From: Dastarcus helophoroides
Lineage: Eukaryota; Arthropoda; Insecta; Coleoptera; Bothrideridae
Reading direction: 5' to 3'
DNA length: 64,000 nucleotides
Assembly (NCBI GenBank): GCA_028583605.1
Contig: CM053328.1
Coordinates: forward strand, 3,593,065 to 3,657,064
In this document: positions 1 through 12,289 of the stretch, piece by piece
How positions within the stretch are numbered: the first letter of the stretch is position 1
Layout: the number at the start of each line of letters is the position of its first letter
Position numbers and translations under genes: made by a program
The notes under the pieces: generated by a model
The model's input: the letters and a program-made list of their open reading frames with translations, nothing else
The model's database searches: none
What the model was told of the DNA's origin: nothing

Positions 1-431
1 GAAAGATTTAATGGCCCCATATCCATCATAAATGGCCCCATAATTTTAAATACGAAGAGTGAAATTAAAGGTGTGTAGACAGTGGGTGATTACTAGAAGT
101 TATTAGGGAGATACACCACCGGAGGAATCACTCTTAGGTTCGAGACGTCTGTCGAATGTTTATTGGTATGGATCCAGCTTTAAAATAAATTATTTTGCCT
201 AAAACCTAGTTACTTCTTGCAAAACAAAATTTTATTTTTAACATTATTTTTCACCCCTTTAGGGATTGAGATTTTATCGACCAAGTAGGTGTGCAAGTAG
301 AATGCAATCTAGACTACAGCATGCTGTAATCTATAGTGAATCATAGGCAGCTGAACTTCCAGCAGTTGAAACACAAACGCTTAGCAAAGCGGTTGCTCTC
401 TAGAAAGATTCCAGAAGACTAAATTCTAATG
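1..431. other. AT-rich spacer, no gene seen
   Basis: No open frame with recognisable protein character and no tandem repeat is visible. It abuts the hairpin MITE that starts at 432. Confidence 0.6.
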
Positions 432-515
432 CACAGACCAATAGGTTTGAACATTTATCAGATTCAAAGTTTCCAAACTCTGAATCTGATAAATCTTCAG
501 ACCTATTGGTCTGTG
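432..515. mobile_element. Hairpin MITE, short copy (CACAGACCAATAGGT family)
   Basis: Two 35-bp arms (432-466 and 481-515) are reverse complements with two mismatches around a 14-bp loop. The outer tip reads CACAGACCAATAGGT. Related sequence occurs at 19211-19315, 21503-21664 and, in opposite orientation, about 26786-27022. This copy looks like an internally deleted foldback made of terminal sequence only. Inference: a non-autonomous DNA transposon family; no superfamily can be assigned because a clean target-site duplication is not evident. Confidence 0.6.
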
Positions 516-2685
516 GATCAAGTATGTGTTTAGTAATTTCTTTTATACATTCTCTTTATACAGAGTATTGGAGTTATCACGTAGTTTTTTGTTTGATTTG
601 ATTTTTAGAAGTAACAAAAATTAATACTCCTTGGGTATCTATGTCTTTGGAAGCAGGATTCTTGCGTTGTAGATTGGAATAGATTGTTTTACGTAAAAGA
701 ATGCAGCCCTCATCAATATGCAGAGTATACACAGCTGATAATTCCCAAATTGATAAACACGGTTGCGTCCGCATTGATGAAGCAAGCCAGCCAGTACAGG
801 TTTTTGTTTGATAGGTAAATATTGGGACAGTGGATATCCCTTACCTATATATCTAGATGCGATTACAGAATACTGGTTCTACCACATATCCAGCTAATTT
901 ATTCAGTTTTTGTGTAATAAACTTTAATGAATCATCTGGTGCCTTAAAGAGGTACTTCATTCATGGTAATATCAATTCGATCAGTAGATTAAGTTAAAGA
1001 GAGAATGATTAAACTATTTTTATTGACAGTCGTACTACTTGCAATAAAACATTAAAATAACCAAGAATTTTTGTTCTGATTTATTCGATTCTTTAGTACT
1101 CGAGTCGTAATGTCGTTAGTCACACATAACTTTTTTTTTGGGTCTAATTATACACTAATCTGAGAAATTAACAGATATAAAAAATTTTAATTTTTTAGGT
1201 GATTTTTAGAACTTTCTAACTCGAAGGCAGAGAAAAATGATAATCAAAAATTGCAGCAGAAAATTTTTTCTGCATTAAAGCGCTGATGAGTTAATGATTT
1301 TTTTAGAAATGAAGAAATCAGTCAATTCATTTCTTATTAATGAACTGATTTCTGTATTTTTAATACTGCTGCTCTCGACTTGTGCATTAATTAATAAACA
1401 ATTAATCTTTTAGGGTAAATAGAGAAGGTTAACAATTATTTTGTGGTGGCAATAGTCTGAAAAAAGTAATTTTTAAAAACTTCCCGGGGGAAGATATTCC
1501 ATGCCTCCCAAATCACCGGTATGCCTTGTGTCCACAGTTAAACCGAAATTACCCCCCAAAATTGCTTCTAGACATTCGATAGATGTCTCAAACTGAGTCA
1601 TTTCATAGCTATCTCACTAATAGTTTCTATTAAATATCTTCTAGAGCGGTCCATACACTTTACAATAACTAATGTGATTTCACAGCTCGTTATATCATGC
1701 TAACACAGGACATATTATTTTTAGAAGAAGCGCCATCTACGGGTACTATGAATGTTTTTAATATGACCTTAGACTGCCTACGCAGTCTTATAAATAATTA
1801 GGAAAACACGGAACTAAAATAGAATTAAGATTCATTTCGAACCAGGACCGGAATTACGCTTGATGAGGCCCTAAGCATTTTGGAGATATGGGGCCAGTGT
1901 TGCGAGCAAAAAAAGGTCTATTTTTTTAAACATTTTAACGCTTTTAACGTTTCTAACAAAAAAAAGGTCCTCTACCATATTAAGGCCCACCCAAGACGGT
2001 GGGGGCCCTAAACTATAGCTTATATAGGCTATACGTAAATCCAGCACCGCTTCGGACATTTTTGAAGCAGTTTGGCGTTTTCATTGCGCTGTTAGCGTAT
2101 TGCTGCGCCACATTGCCGCAACTTGAAGAAATAAACATGGTAATTTATTATTTAAAAAAATATATGTTGTAAACTTTAGAAAGTACGCGAAACAATAGAA
2201 CAATACATGCCATTAAATGCGGGCGATATTCCCCGAACGTCTCGGGCGCATTTCTCGTTTTTGCCATTCTTTACTTTTGCGTAAAGGCATGAAATTGCAG
2301 GGAGGAGTCGAAAGTTGAATGCAAGCGACCTTTCTCGGGGAATTTTCATGCCCGACCACCTGTTGTAATGCGCGTATGTCCGTACACACTTACGTATGCA
2401 AAGTGAACAATTAACGACGCGCCGAACAAGGCAAATTTTGTCACCTATTGGTATTGTTACGTAAGAGGGGCCTTGCGTCGTTCTATTTCGACGACGTCGA
2501 CTGCAATCGACTCTGAAGGTTGAATTTTGACAAATCAGGGAAATTTGTTCTAGGTTGTGTGTACCTATCTAATTCACACATTACAATGTTTATTGAATTG
2601 AAGGTTTTTTTACATGCAAATTATCCTAAAGCTGCTTGGAAGCAAATCAAATAAAGTCTGTCTATCAGAAGTTAAAAGCTTAGAC
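516..2685. other. AT-rich intergenic spacer, no gene recognised
   Basis: Short open frames here (up to 65 codons) have no family resemblance. A minor inverted repeat (AGAAATCAGT / ACTGATTTCT) lies near 1312-1357. About 2060-2480 is noticeably more GC-rich than its surroundings and non-repetitive within this window; it could be a regulatory island, but nothing in the sequence proves that. Confidence 0.5.
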
Positions 2686-3021
2686 CAGTCGTGTCTTAAG
2701 GAAATATTGGTTACCCTAGGGCCAAAATCGTTTTAATTTTTCGGACATCTGGTGGCCAAAAACGGAAACAGGTGGTACTCTCTATACGAAAACAGATGGC
2801 GCTAAGGGTACATTCGAAAGCACTGTCAGTGTTGCCAGATTAGTAGAAATTTTACTAGATTTGGTAAAATTTTTGGCTTCTGGTAGATTTATTTGCTAAG
2901 TAAAAAAGTTTGGTAGAATTTTTGTCGCTTTGTAGAATTTTTGTTAATAACAGCTGTCGCGCCCCATATTGATGACAATGGCGAGTTATATTGGCCCACG
3001 GGCCTAGTTTGGATACCCTTG
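2686..3021. mobile_element. Possible hAT-like non-autonomous element
   Basis: The left end begins CAGTCGTGTC and the right end carries GGGCCTAGTTTGGATACCC then TTG, resembling the CAGNGGTGTCCAAACTAGGCC-type termini seen in many hAT-derived MITEs. The flanking 8-mers are GCTTAGAC (2678-2685) and GACTAGAC (3022-3029), matching at 6 of 8 positions, the duplication length expected for hAT. No transposase frame is present. The interior holds tandem-like TAGAATTTTTG pieces. Identity is by terminal resemblance only. Confidence 0.4.
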
Positions 3022-3310
3022 GACTAGACCGCGGTGGGGTTAATTAATAGAGTTCACAGATCAATTGTTTTTTTATATTTTTTCTCTAAATTTCTGTCAA
3101 ATGTTACCAATAGTGTTACTTATGCAGCTACAACGTTAAAAAACCCGTGCTGGTTCCGCGTCAATACAATTTTTGACTTGTAAGGTACAGGCGATGAATG
3201 TTTTCGAAGAGATTTTAATTTCTTGCTACCAAACCCTAAATTTTGAGTAAAAGTAACACATTATGTAGGATAATACTGTGCATGGAATAGTAAAATATCA
3301 GGATTTCTAA

Positions 3311-3394
3311 CGGTACAGTTGAAATTACACATCTCACGGAAATTTGGTGTTTCATTTCGCACGTTAAGAAAACATCTTGAAGTAATGCAACATA
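3311..3394 (+). repeat. Dispersed repeat 'R3', copy 1
   Basis: Shares the order ATTACACATCTCACGGAA, GCACGTTA, AAACATCTTGAAGTAATGCA with copies at 3681-3745, 52920-53000 and, inverted, 62868-62987. The family is unknown; it has no visible coding capacity. The inverted copy at 62868 is the longest and retains more sequence on its outer side. Confidence 0.55.
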
Positions 3395-3440
3395 AATTAT
3401 TTTCTCTCTTACGTTGTACATCATTGTGTTACCAATAATA

Positions 3441-3674
3441 AATTGATATACAAAACTTGTCTCCTGAAATCAAGAAAGATTAAAAAACACAACAAACGTT
3501 ACTCTAACTCGTTTCGACGGCCAAGCTGGCAGGTATCTCTCTAAATATGACAGCTTGGCCATCGAAACGCGTTAGAGCAATGTTTGTTGCGTTTTTTAAT
3601 ATTTCTTGGTTTCAGGGGACAAGTTCTGTATTTCAATTTTTGAAGATAACCAAGGACCAGTCTGTTCCACCAAA
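3441..3674. mobile_element. Foldback MITE 'F1', copy 1
   Basis: Two long arms are near reverse complements. The left carries CTCCTGAAATCAAGAAAGAT, TAAAAAACACAACAAACGTT and a GTTTCGACGGCCAAGCTG box. The right carries CAGCTTGGCCATCGAAACGC, then the matching TTTTTTAATATTTCTTGG and CAGGGGACAAG. The right tip AACCAAGGACCAGTCTGTTC is the mirror of the left tip of the copy at 25908. No coding frame is present. Other copies lie near 25908, 26427, 32684, 51545 and 54016. Inference: a palindromic non-autonomous DNA transposon of unknown superfamily. Confidence 0.7.
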
Positions 3675-3680
3675 CAATAA

Positions 3681-3745
3681 TAAATTTACATCGCACGGAA
3701 TTTTGATGCTTCATTCTCCACATTAGGCAAACATCTTGTAATATT
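3681..3745 (+). repeat. Dispersed repeat 'R3', copy 2 (partial)
   Basis: Contains TTTACATCGCACGGAATTTT, GATGCTTCATTCTCCACATT and AAACATCTTG in the same order as the R3 copy at 3311. It sits directly beyond the right tip of foldback MITE F1. Confidence 0.5.
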
Positions 3746-4439
3746 GGTTGGTAGCTCTTCAATGTTTGGCAACTGGTTAAAGCTCAGTCGCGTAAACCTG
3801 TGGCACAAACAGTGTTGTTGACACAAAAAACTTACTACAAAACAGCCCAAATCTGGGTGTAAAACCTAGAGCAAAATTCCTTAAGTAATTTAAAATTTAA
3901 TTCATCTCAGAATTTTAGGAAAAACTTTACAATCTCAATATAGGGTAAATATCAAATATCTTTGCTATAAAATCCCTCTTCTGTGTAACTTTGTTAAAAG
4001 TGTTGAAGATGTCAAAGGTTTTTGTGGCAGGTTAGGTTATTTTCTTAATTGCTGCAAAGTCACTGGCGACTACTATTTAAAATACGCTAGTCGTATAATA
4101 AAAAATTATTATTTTTTTAAAATAAAAAGAAATTTTACTTTATTATTGTATTTATTATTATTTTATTATATTATTTTATGTCTCTTTGTTGCAGGTAAGG
4201 AAATAACTGCTTTGAGAGTCACCCTAAAAGGTAACACATATTTTGATAATTTATTTCGATAATTGTTGTAATATTTTAAACTAATTACATAATAATCTAT
4301 GATATATGACATATGAAGTTTAGCATTCAAACCAATATTAAGCATGTATACTTACAAAATCTTTTAATGGAGAGCTGTTTAAAAAAAAAATTGTCATAAA
4401 GTCCAAATGCCCATAATTTTGAAAATTTTAAACTTCGCG
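3746..4439. other. AT-rich spacer, no gene seen
   Basis: A very AT-rich stretch near 4090-4190 (runs of TTATTATT) and an A-rich lead-in to the satellite. No coding or RNA gene signal is visible. Confidence 0.5.
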
Positions 4440-7400
4440 TTTTAAACTTAATAATTCTTCCAAATATTAACTTTTTTTGAAACCTTTTTAAAATGTCAAA
4501 TTTACAAAAATTGGAAGAATAGCCAATATTTTAAAAAAAAAGTTAAAATTTTCAAAATAGGGCGTAATTCTCACAAATAGATGGAAGTTTTAAAAAAAGT
4601 CAAAATTTACAAGAGACGAATTTACAAAAGTGGGGGAAAAGTCAAAATTTTGAAACAATGGTCGAAATTTTCAAAAGGCGAATCCTTCAAAAAGTGGAAT
4701 TTACAAAAATTGAAGAAAAACTCAAAATTTTGAAAAAAGGTCGAAATTTTCAAAAAAAGTGGAAATTTTTAAAAGGCGAATTTTTTAAAAAGTGGAATGT
4801 ACAAAAATTGGAGAAAAAGGCAAAATTTCGAAAAAATGGTCGACATTTGCAAAAGGCGAATTTTTCAAAAAGTGTAATTTACAAAAATTGAAGAAAATGT
4901 CAAAATTTTGGAAAAATGGTCGAAATTTTCAACAAAAAAGTCGAAATTGTCAAAGGGCGAATTTTTCAAAAAGTGTAATTTACAAAAATTGGAAAAAATG
5001 GTCGAAATTTTCAAAAAGAGTCGAAATTTTTTAAAAAAAGGTCGTAATTTTCAAAAGACGAATTTTTCAAAAAGTCGAATTTACAAAAATTGGAGGAAAA
5101 GTCAAAATTTTGAAAAAATGGTCGAAATTTTCAAAAAAAAATCAAGATTTTTAAAAAACGGTTGAAATTTTCAAAAAAGTCTAATTTCTCAAAAATTGGA
5201 AACTACAAAAATTGGAGAAAAAGTCCAAACTTTGAAAAAATGGTTTATATTATCAAAAAGTTTTTCAAAAAAGTCGTAATTTTCAAAAGAAGTCGAAATT
5301 TAAAAAAAAAGTCGAAATTTTGTTAAAGCGAATTTTCCGAAAAGTGGAAATTACAAAAATTGGAGGAAAAGTCAAAATTTTGAAAAAATGGTCAAAAATT
5401 TGAAAAAGGGGTCGAAATTTTTAAAAGGCGAATTTTTCAAAAAAGGAATTTACATAAATTGAATTTACATAAATTGAAGGAAAAAACAATTAAAAAAAAG
5501 GCGAATTTTTCAAAAAGTGGATTTTACAAAAATTGGTCGAAATTTTCAAAAAAAGTCGAAATTTTCAAAACAAGTCAAAATTTTGAAAAAGCGAATTTTT
5601 CAAAAAGTGGAATTTACAAAAATTGGAGGAAAAGTCAAAATTTTGAAAAAATGGTCGAAATTTTCAAAAAGGGTCGAAATTTTCAAAAATAGGTCGAAAT
5701 TTTCAAAAAAAGTTGAAAGTTTCAAAAGGCGAACTTTTCAAAAAGTGGATTGTAGAAAATTTGGAGGAAAAGTCAAAATTTTGAAAAAATGGTCGAAATT
5801 ATTAAAAAGAGGTCGAAATTTTGAAAAAATGGTCGAAATTTAAAAAAAAAGTCGAAATTTTAAAAAAAAGTCGACATTTTTAAAAAGCGAATTTTTCGAA
5901 AAGTGGAAATTACCAAAATTAGAGAAAAAAAAATTTTTTAAAAAGGTCAAAAACTTCAAAAAAAGGTCGAAATTTTTAAAAGGCGAATTTTTGAAAAAGT
6001 GGAATTTACAAAAATTGAAGAAAAAGACATAATTTTAAAAAAGAAAGGCGAATTTTTCAAAAAGTGGAATTTACAAAAAATGGAGGCAAAGTCAAAATTT
6101 TCTAAAAATGGTTGAAATTTTCAAAAAAGGTCGACATTTTCAAAATTAAAGATCGAATTTTTCAAAAATAAAGGTCGAAATTTTCAACAAAAGTTGTAAT
6201 TTTCAAAAGGCGAATTTTTTAAAAAGTGGATTTTACAAAAATTGGAGGAAAAGTCAAAATTTTGAAAAAATGGTTGAAATTTTCAAAAAAGTCGAAATTT
6301 TCAAAAATAAAGGTCGAAACTTTCAACAAAAGTTGTAATTTTCAAAAGGCGAATTTTTCAAAAAGTGGATTTTACAAAATTTGAAGGAAAAGTCAAAATT
6401 TTGAAAAAATGGTCGAAATTTTCAAAAAAATCGACATTTGCAAAAGGCGAATTTTTCCAAAAGTGGAATTTACAAAAATTGGAGAAAAACTCAAAATTTT
6501 GAAAAAATGGTCGTAATTTTGAAAAAAAAGGCGTAGTTTTCAAAAAGTGGATTTTACAAAAATTGGAGGAAAAGTCAAAATTTTAAAAAATGGTCAAAAT
6601 ATTTTAAAAAAGTAGAAATTTTCACAAAAAGTCGAAATTTTCAAAAGGCGAATTATTCAAAAAGTGGAAATTACAAAAATTAGAGAAAAAGTCAAAATTT
6701 TCAAAAAAAGTTGAAATCTTCAAAAGGCGAATTTTTCAAAAAGAGGATTTTACAAAATTTGGAGGAAAAGTCAAAATTTTGGAAAAATAGTCGAAATTTT
6801 CAAAAAAAAAAGTCGAAATTTTCCAAAAAAAATCGACATTTTCAATGGGAGAATTTTTCCAAAAGTGGAATTTACAAAAATTGAAGAAAAAGTCAAAATT
6901 TTGAAGAATATGGTCGTAATTTTCAAAAAAGGGCGATTTTTTCAAAAAGTGGATTTTACAAAAATTGGAGAATAAGCCAAAATTTTGAAGCAATGGTTGA
7001 CATTTAAAAAAAAATGGAAATTTTCAAAAAAGGTCGAAATTTTCAAAAAAAAGACCAAATTTTTAAAAGACGAATGTTTCAAAAATTGGAATTAACAAAA
7101 ATTGGCAAAATTTTCAACAAAAAAAACTCGAAATTTTCCAAAATAGTAGAAATTTTCAAATAAGTCGAAATTTTCAAAGGGCGAATTTTTCAAAAAGTGA
7201 AAATTACAAAAATTGGAGGAAAAGTCAAAATTTTCAAAAAAAGGTCAAAATTTTCCAAAAAAAGTAGAAATTTTCAAAGGTTAAATTTTTTAAAAAGTGA
7301 AAATTACAAAAATTGATGGAAAAGTCAAACTTTTGAAAAAATGGTCGAAATTTTCAAAAAAAAGGTCAAAATTTTCCAAAAAAATTGAAATTTTCAAAAA

Positions 7401-9190
7401 AAATGGAAATTTTCAAAAAAGGTCGAAATTTTCAAAAAAAAAGACGAAATTTTTAAAAGACGATTGTTTCAAAAATTGGAATTTAAAAAATTGGCAAAAT
7501 TTTCAACAAAAAAAAGTCGAAATTTTCCAAAAAAGTAGAAATTTTCAAATAAGTCGAAATTTTCAAAGGGTGAATTTTTCAAAAAGTGAAAATTACAAAA
7601 ATTGGAGGAAAAGTCAAAATTTTCAAAAAAGGTCAAAATTTTCCAAAAAAAGTAGAAATTTTCAAAGGGTAAATTTTTTAAAAAGTGAAAATTACAAAAA
7701 TTGGAGGAAAAGTCAAACTTTTGAAAAAATGGTCGAAATTTTCAAAAAAAAAGGTCAAAATTTTCCAAACAAAATTGAAATTTTCAAAAAAAATCGAAAT
7801 TTTCAAAAGGTAATGTTTTCAAAGGGTGGAAATTACAAAAATAGGAGTAGAAGTCAAAATGTTGAAAAAATGGTCGAATTTTTCAAATAAAGGTCGAAAT
7901 TTTCCAAAAAAAGGTCTAAATTTTCAAAAGGCAATATTTTCAAAAAGTGGAATTTATAAAAATTGGAGGAAAAGTCAAAATTTAGAAAAAATGGTCGTAA
8001 TTTTCAAAAAAAGTCAAAATTTTCCAAAAAAATCGACATTTGCAATGGGAGAATTTTTCCAAAAGTGGAATTTACAAAAATTGAAGAAAAAGTCAAAATT
8101 TTGAAGAATATGGTCGTAATTTTCAAAAAAGGGCGATTTTTTCAAAAAGTGGAATTTACAAACATTGGAGGAAAAGTCAAAATTTTGTAAAAAATGGTCG
8201 AAATTAATTTTCAAATAAAGGTGATAACGAAGGCTTCCACGGCCAGCGTCAGTACAGGATATACTTCTTTCGGGATTTCCGGAAGAAGTATATCCTGTTC
8301 AAATAAAGGTTTTCAGAAAAAGGTGGAAGTTTTAAAATAGTCGAAATTTTCAGAGAAAGGTCGACGACTTCAAAAAAAGTCGAAATTTTGAAAAAATTGT
8401 CGAAATTTTTACATAAAGTCGAAATTTTCAAAATGTAATAGGTTCTTCAAACAACTTTCGAAAGTTTCAGAAAGCGAATTTTTCAAAAAGTGGAATTTTA
8501 CAAAAATTCGAAACAAAACGTGAAATTTTGAAAAAAGTTGAAATTTGAAAAAATGTCGAAGTTTCTAAAACAAGTCGAAATTTTCAAAAATTTGATCATC
8601 AGATTCTACAATGTTGAAATTTTCATAAGACGAATTATCCAAATTTTGAATTTATAGAAGTTCGAAGGTTCCAGAAAAAGTCAAAATATTTTTTAAAAAA
8701 GTCGAATTTTTCAAAAACAGTGCATAGTTTTAGAAAAGGTCTGAAGTTTTCAAAAAAAGTCGAGATTAAAAATAAGGTCGCAATTTTAAAAAAGACAAAA
8801 TTCCCAGTAAAATTCGAAAATTTGATAATAAAAGGTCGAAGACGTGAAATTCCGAAAAAACTTTTCAAAAACAAGGTAGTTTTAAAAAAAAGACTCAAAT
8901 TTTCATAAAAGTCGAGACTTCGAAAAAAGTCAAAATATCAGAAAAAAATTCGAAAATTGCGAAAATTTGAGAAATGGGCAAAATCTGAAACAAAGATCGA
9001 AATTTTCAAAAAGTGCACATCTTGGGGAGAGGTCGAAGTATTCAAACAAAAAATATTTCAAAATAATCGAAATTTACAAACGAAAAAATTCGAAATTTTT
9101 GGAACAAAAGTCGAAATTTGGTGTCAAAATTTGGTACAACAAATTAACGCAAATTTCCACCAAAAAGTCGAAAAAACTCTAGCTGAAGGA
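4440..9190 (+). repeat. A-rich satellite array 'A1'
   Basis: The array is built from degenerate blocks of about 15-20 bp whose cores read GTCGAAATTTTCAAAA, GGCGAATTTTTCAAAAAGTGG, TTACAAAAATTGGAGGAAAA and GTCAAAATTTTGAAAAAATGG (each listed piece is one block). These assemble into higher-order units of very roughly 100-135 bp, clear at about 6170-6440. Larger duplications are also visible: about 390 bp (7021-7410 versus 7411-7800) and a near-identical 113-bp piece at about 6842 and 8042, offset 1,200 bp. Spurious frames rich in KFSKKVEIFK arise from the 3-bp phase of some blocks; stops and random starts argue against translation. Purines dominate the + strand throughout. Confidence 0.9.
8214..8310. 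mobile_element. Small hairpin insertion in satellite A1
   Basis: A non-satellite island begins around GATAACGAAGGCTTCCACGG. It contains a perfect 16-bp inverted repeat, 8254-8269 (ACAGGATATACTTCTT) and 8283-8298, around a 13-base loop. Satellite resumes by about 8310. It looks like a tiny foldback insertion or a remnant of one; the family is not recognised. Confidence 0.45.
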
Positions 9191-12100
9191 TAAAATGCGG
9201 ATCAAATTCGTCTCTTACATTATTTCATTTAGATGAACATTTTCGGAGTTAGCTCTAGTTCACGCAATGCAGTAATTACGGTTGGAATTGAACATTTTGG
9301 GGCGATCCGGGGCGATCTCATAAACTGCGTTATTCATCGACGAAAGAATGCGTTTTATCTGAGTCTTAATCAACACGATTATCAGTCCCATAAATATTTG
9401 AACTGATTGTAGAAAAAAGTGTGTATATCTGAAAAAAGACATTTTTTTTTAATTTTTTAATTATAACACGAGTAAATTTGAATAAAATTTCAAATTCGTA
9501 TATAAGTAAAATTAATTTAATTTGGTTTATTGACTGTTCACTCTAGTAATTGGTACGGAAGCCAAATTGTGCGAGCCCGACTCGGTCTTTGCTGAATTAT
9601 TTTGTCTATTTAAATGTACCCAAGTGGTCTGATAAAACTGCCAACCATGTATTTTCCCAAATGTCACAAAAGCACCTGTCGTTTAATTTATATCGTGCAC
9701 TCCGTGTATCGATTTTATGTTTTAAAATCCTGCAAAAAGTGGAGCGAACACATATCACATATAATGTGTACAGGAAATCGCCGAACGCTCGGAAACTCCC
9801 AACAGATGATGGTACGAGTTTTGTCGGTGACACGTCGGCCCGTTGCCTCAGAAATTATTCAGGAGGGTTCGTAACAGCAGGCAACAACAGAGCGGATACG
9901 TTACTTATACACGAGTGTTCTATATTGCGTAAAATCGACTGTTTGTAAACACTTTCTGTGGGAATTAACCAGTAACAGACCCTTTATAATTTATGAGATT
10001 ATTATGCATCAGGGAAGGTAATTGCATTGTACATCGCGGTAGTATTTTAATGAAAGTTTCATCAAATTTTGATTTGTTCGATATACCCACTTTATCCTAT
10101 ACATAGACTTTTAATTTTTTTAATTCTATGATTTTATAGAAGCGACGACACTTTTTGTGGGCAATACAAATTGTGATAAAATAGTCTTATTTCATTCAGA
10201 TATTCATATACATAGGCATTTATGTATATAAGGTCATCTATTTGCGAAAATTAATTCTGCGGATACTATTACAGGGTATACTTTATATAAATCCAAATTT
10301 GAAGTCTGAAGGCAAGATCGCAGACCCAGAATGAATTTTAAACATTTTCATGTAGAGCTGCAGCCAGAGACTAACTACAGCGCTCGTAATACAGTTCTTA
10401 TTTCTGGGGCGCAATCTCGAGTAGGTCCCATATTTACAAATTGTCGAGAGTTTACACAGCGGCTGAAAATTGTTCCTCTTTGTCATGGAGATTGTAATTT
10501 AATCTTTCATCTTGCTCGCCGGTTTTATTTTCATGTTCCCTCTCTTTGTGATTTAAGTTATTGTTAGGTCGTTCGTGATAGTTGTCTAAGTTACCTGATT
10601 TCCTCTTGACGTTTCGGTTATCTTTATTCATCATAAGCTTCAGAGAAAGACGCATTAGATGGTATATTTAGAAGCATGTTGTGAATCTTTTCAGTAGAAC
10701 AAAAAAATAGCAGTCAGCAGTGTCTAGATGCCGGCTCTTTCGCTTTGTTTATTTTTATTGAGTACAACTCCCCAAAGAGAAGTGTTTTGATTGTAAAACC
10801 GAAGTTAGCTTTTACTGCCATGAATTTTTACTGCCACTAGTTTGGGATATTGTTATAACTAATAGATAAAATGCCAAACTGTGTTTGTTCGTTTTTCACG
10901 GCTCAATTACTAAAGCGATTTTGATCAAAATTGGTGTAGACATTCCTTACGTTGCAGAATAGTTAATAGTCTACTTTTTATCCTAAATTTATTTCCAAAA
11001 AGCTTAAATAACATTTTTATGCGATGTAATAATAAAAAAGGGTAGAGTGTCAACACTATGATTTTTATTTTAACAGCGCCCTCTCTTTTTACCTTTCCGA
11101 ATTATTACCATAAAAGTAGCTATCTGTATTATTGATTTCATGAATATTACGTTACCGGCTTGCAATTTGAACTGAAAATTAATTTCAAATTTCATTTAAA
11201 TGCAATATTGTTTTGAAATCATTCGGTCTCATTTCAATTATTTATTCAAGTTCGTTGACGAAGTCGCTAGAGTCGTTAGAGTCGCTAGTACATCAATACA
11301 CTGCGATTTATGATTCCAAACCAAATAAAAATTCAATTAAAGCTTAATTTGTTTTATTATAAGTATAATTAATGGATGCTGAATGTGTAAAAGTTAAACG
11401 ACCATTAAACATTAACATTAAACACTGAATGCGAAAACATGTTTCCATAATTGATCATGATCATAGCTGACTGCGATAGCTGTGCGTATTTTTACAAAGT
11501 GTCTGTGGGTTTTTAGGCCTTTCGCCCAGTTCGAATACCGGTTGTATATGCTCCCACAAAACAGAAAGGTCGTTGTGACAGCTGGTATTCGTTCATATAC
11601 AGCGGTAAATCTACACCATAGGTAACCTGGTCTTGGTCGTCTTTATCTAACACGTTTAGTCATAATTCGAAACGACTTTCCCCAACTTCCCTTTTTATGC
11701 TTGATCTCTTTTGCATGCAGCCGAGTTAAAAGTTAAAGCTCCCAAACAAATAAAATGATGTATCGAAAGTGCTCCTTGTTCAAATGTTGCCCGTGTTGAT
11801 GCATCTTTTGACATGTTGCTGCATTTGTGCCACATGCATCCCCAAGGACAGAAATTATTTCGAAAGCAATTCGTTTATAATGACTCTGAAGGTACCTTAA
11901 AAACAAGTCTGGTATTACTAAGAAACGTCATAGAAAGCAAATTAAAGATTTTTTTTCTTTTACCTTATTTTTTTGATGAAAAATTGGATGTTCCATTTCC
12001 TAACGCCAATGATAGCATCCTTTTTTCAGTTGTAACAGATCTGTGATACTGAAGAGGTATTTTATTTGTATCTCAACAGCTAATTAATGCTAATAATTGT

Positions 12101-12289
12101 ATTAATCCCTTTCTGCGTTCATCGTGTAAAATGGATGCAATTATTTTTATATTAGTTTCAAGTATCACTTATTAGCGATATTCGTCCTTGCCTCATTTCT
12201 ACATCTGCTGACGTGATAACGTTGTAAGCGTACGTTGATCTACGATAGTGGTTCGTGAATTACAAAAATGTTAAAGATCTCTTCTCGAA
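9191..12289. other. Spacer between satellites A1 and A2, no gene recognised
   Basis: Three kilobases of mixed sequence without a supported gene. The longest open frame (9550-9948, 132 codons, +) overlaps equally open frames on both strands and shows no family motif, so I do not call it. About 10873-11060 reads like a transposon tail (see separate entry). Confidence 0.5.
10873..11060. repeat. Transposon-derived sequence, probable
   Basis: The stretch GTTTGTTCGTTTTTCACGGC ... AAGCGATTTTGATCAAAATT ... TAGACATTCCTTAC resembles a phrase ('cannot-distinguish' 3' tails of insect non-LTR elements and Helitron-like elements) seen widely in arthropod genomes. Only one copy is visible here, so repeat status rests on recognition, not on internal evidence. 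Confidence 0.3.

Noticed and set aside
1283..1300. CTGATGAG motif, considered as a second hammerhead
   Set aside because: No stem II closed by GAAA follows and no stem I can be formed.
1858..1875. TTGATGAGGCCCTAAG, resembling a hammerhead core
   Set aside because: The first base of CUGAUGA is wrong and GAAA is missing.
7297..7890. 197-codon Lys-rich frame (KFSKK repeats)
   Set aside because: Follows satellite A1 blocks whose length happens to be near a multiple of three; no conserved start or neighbours, and frames shift from block to block.
9550..9948. 132-codon frame with balanced composition
   Set aside because: No known motif, overlapping open frames on both strands, and no splice or promoter context I could defend.
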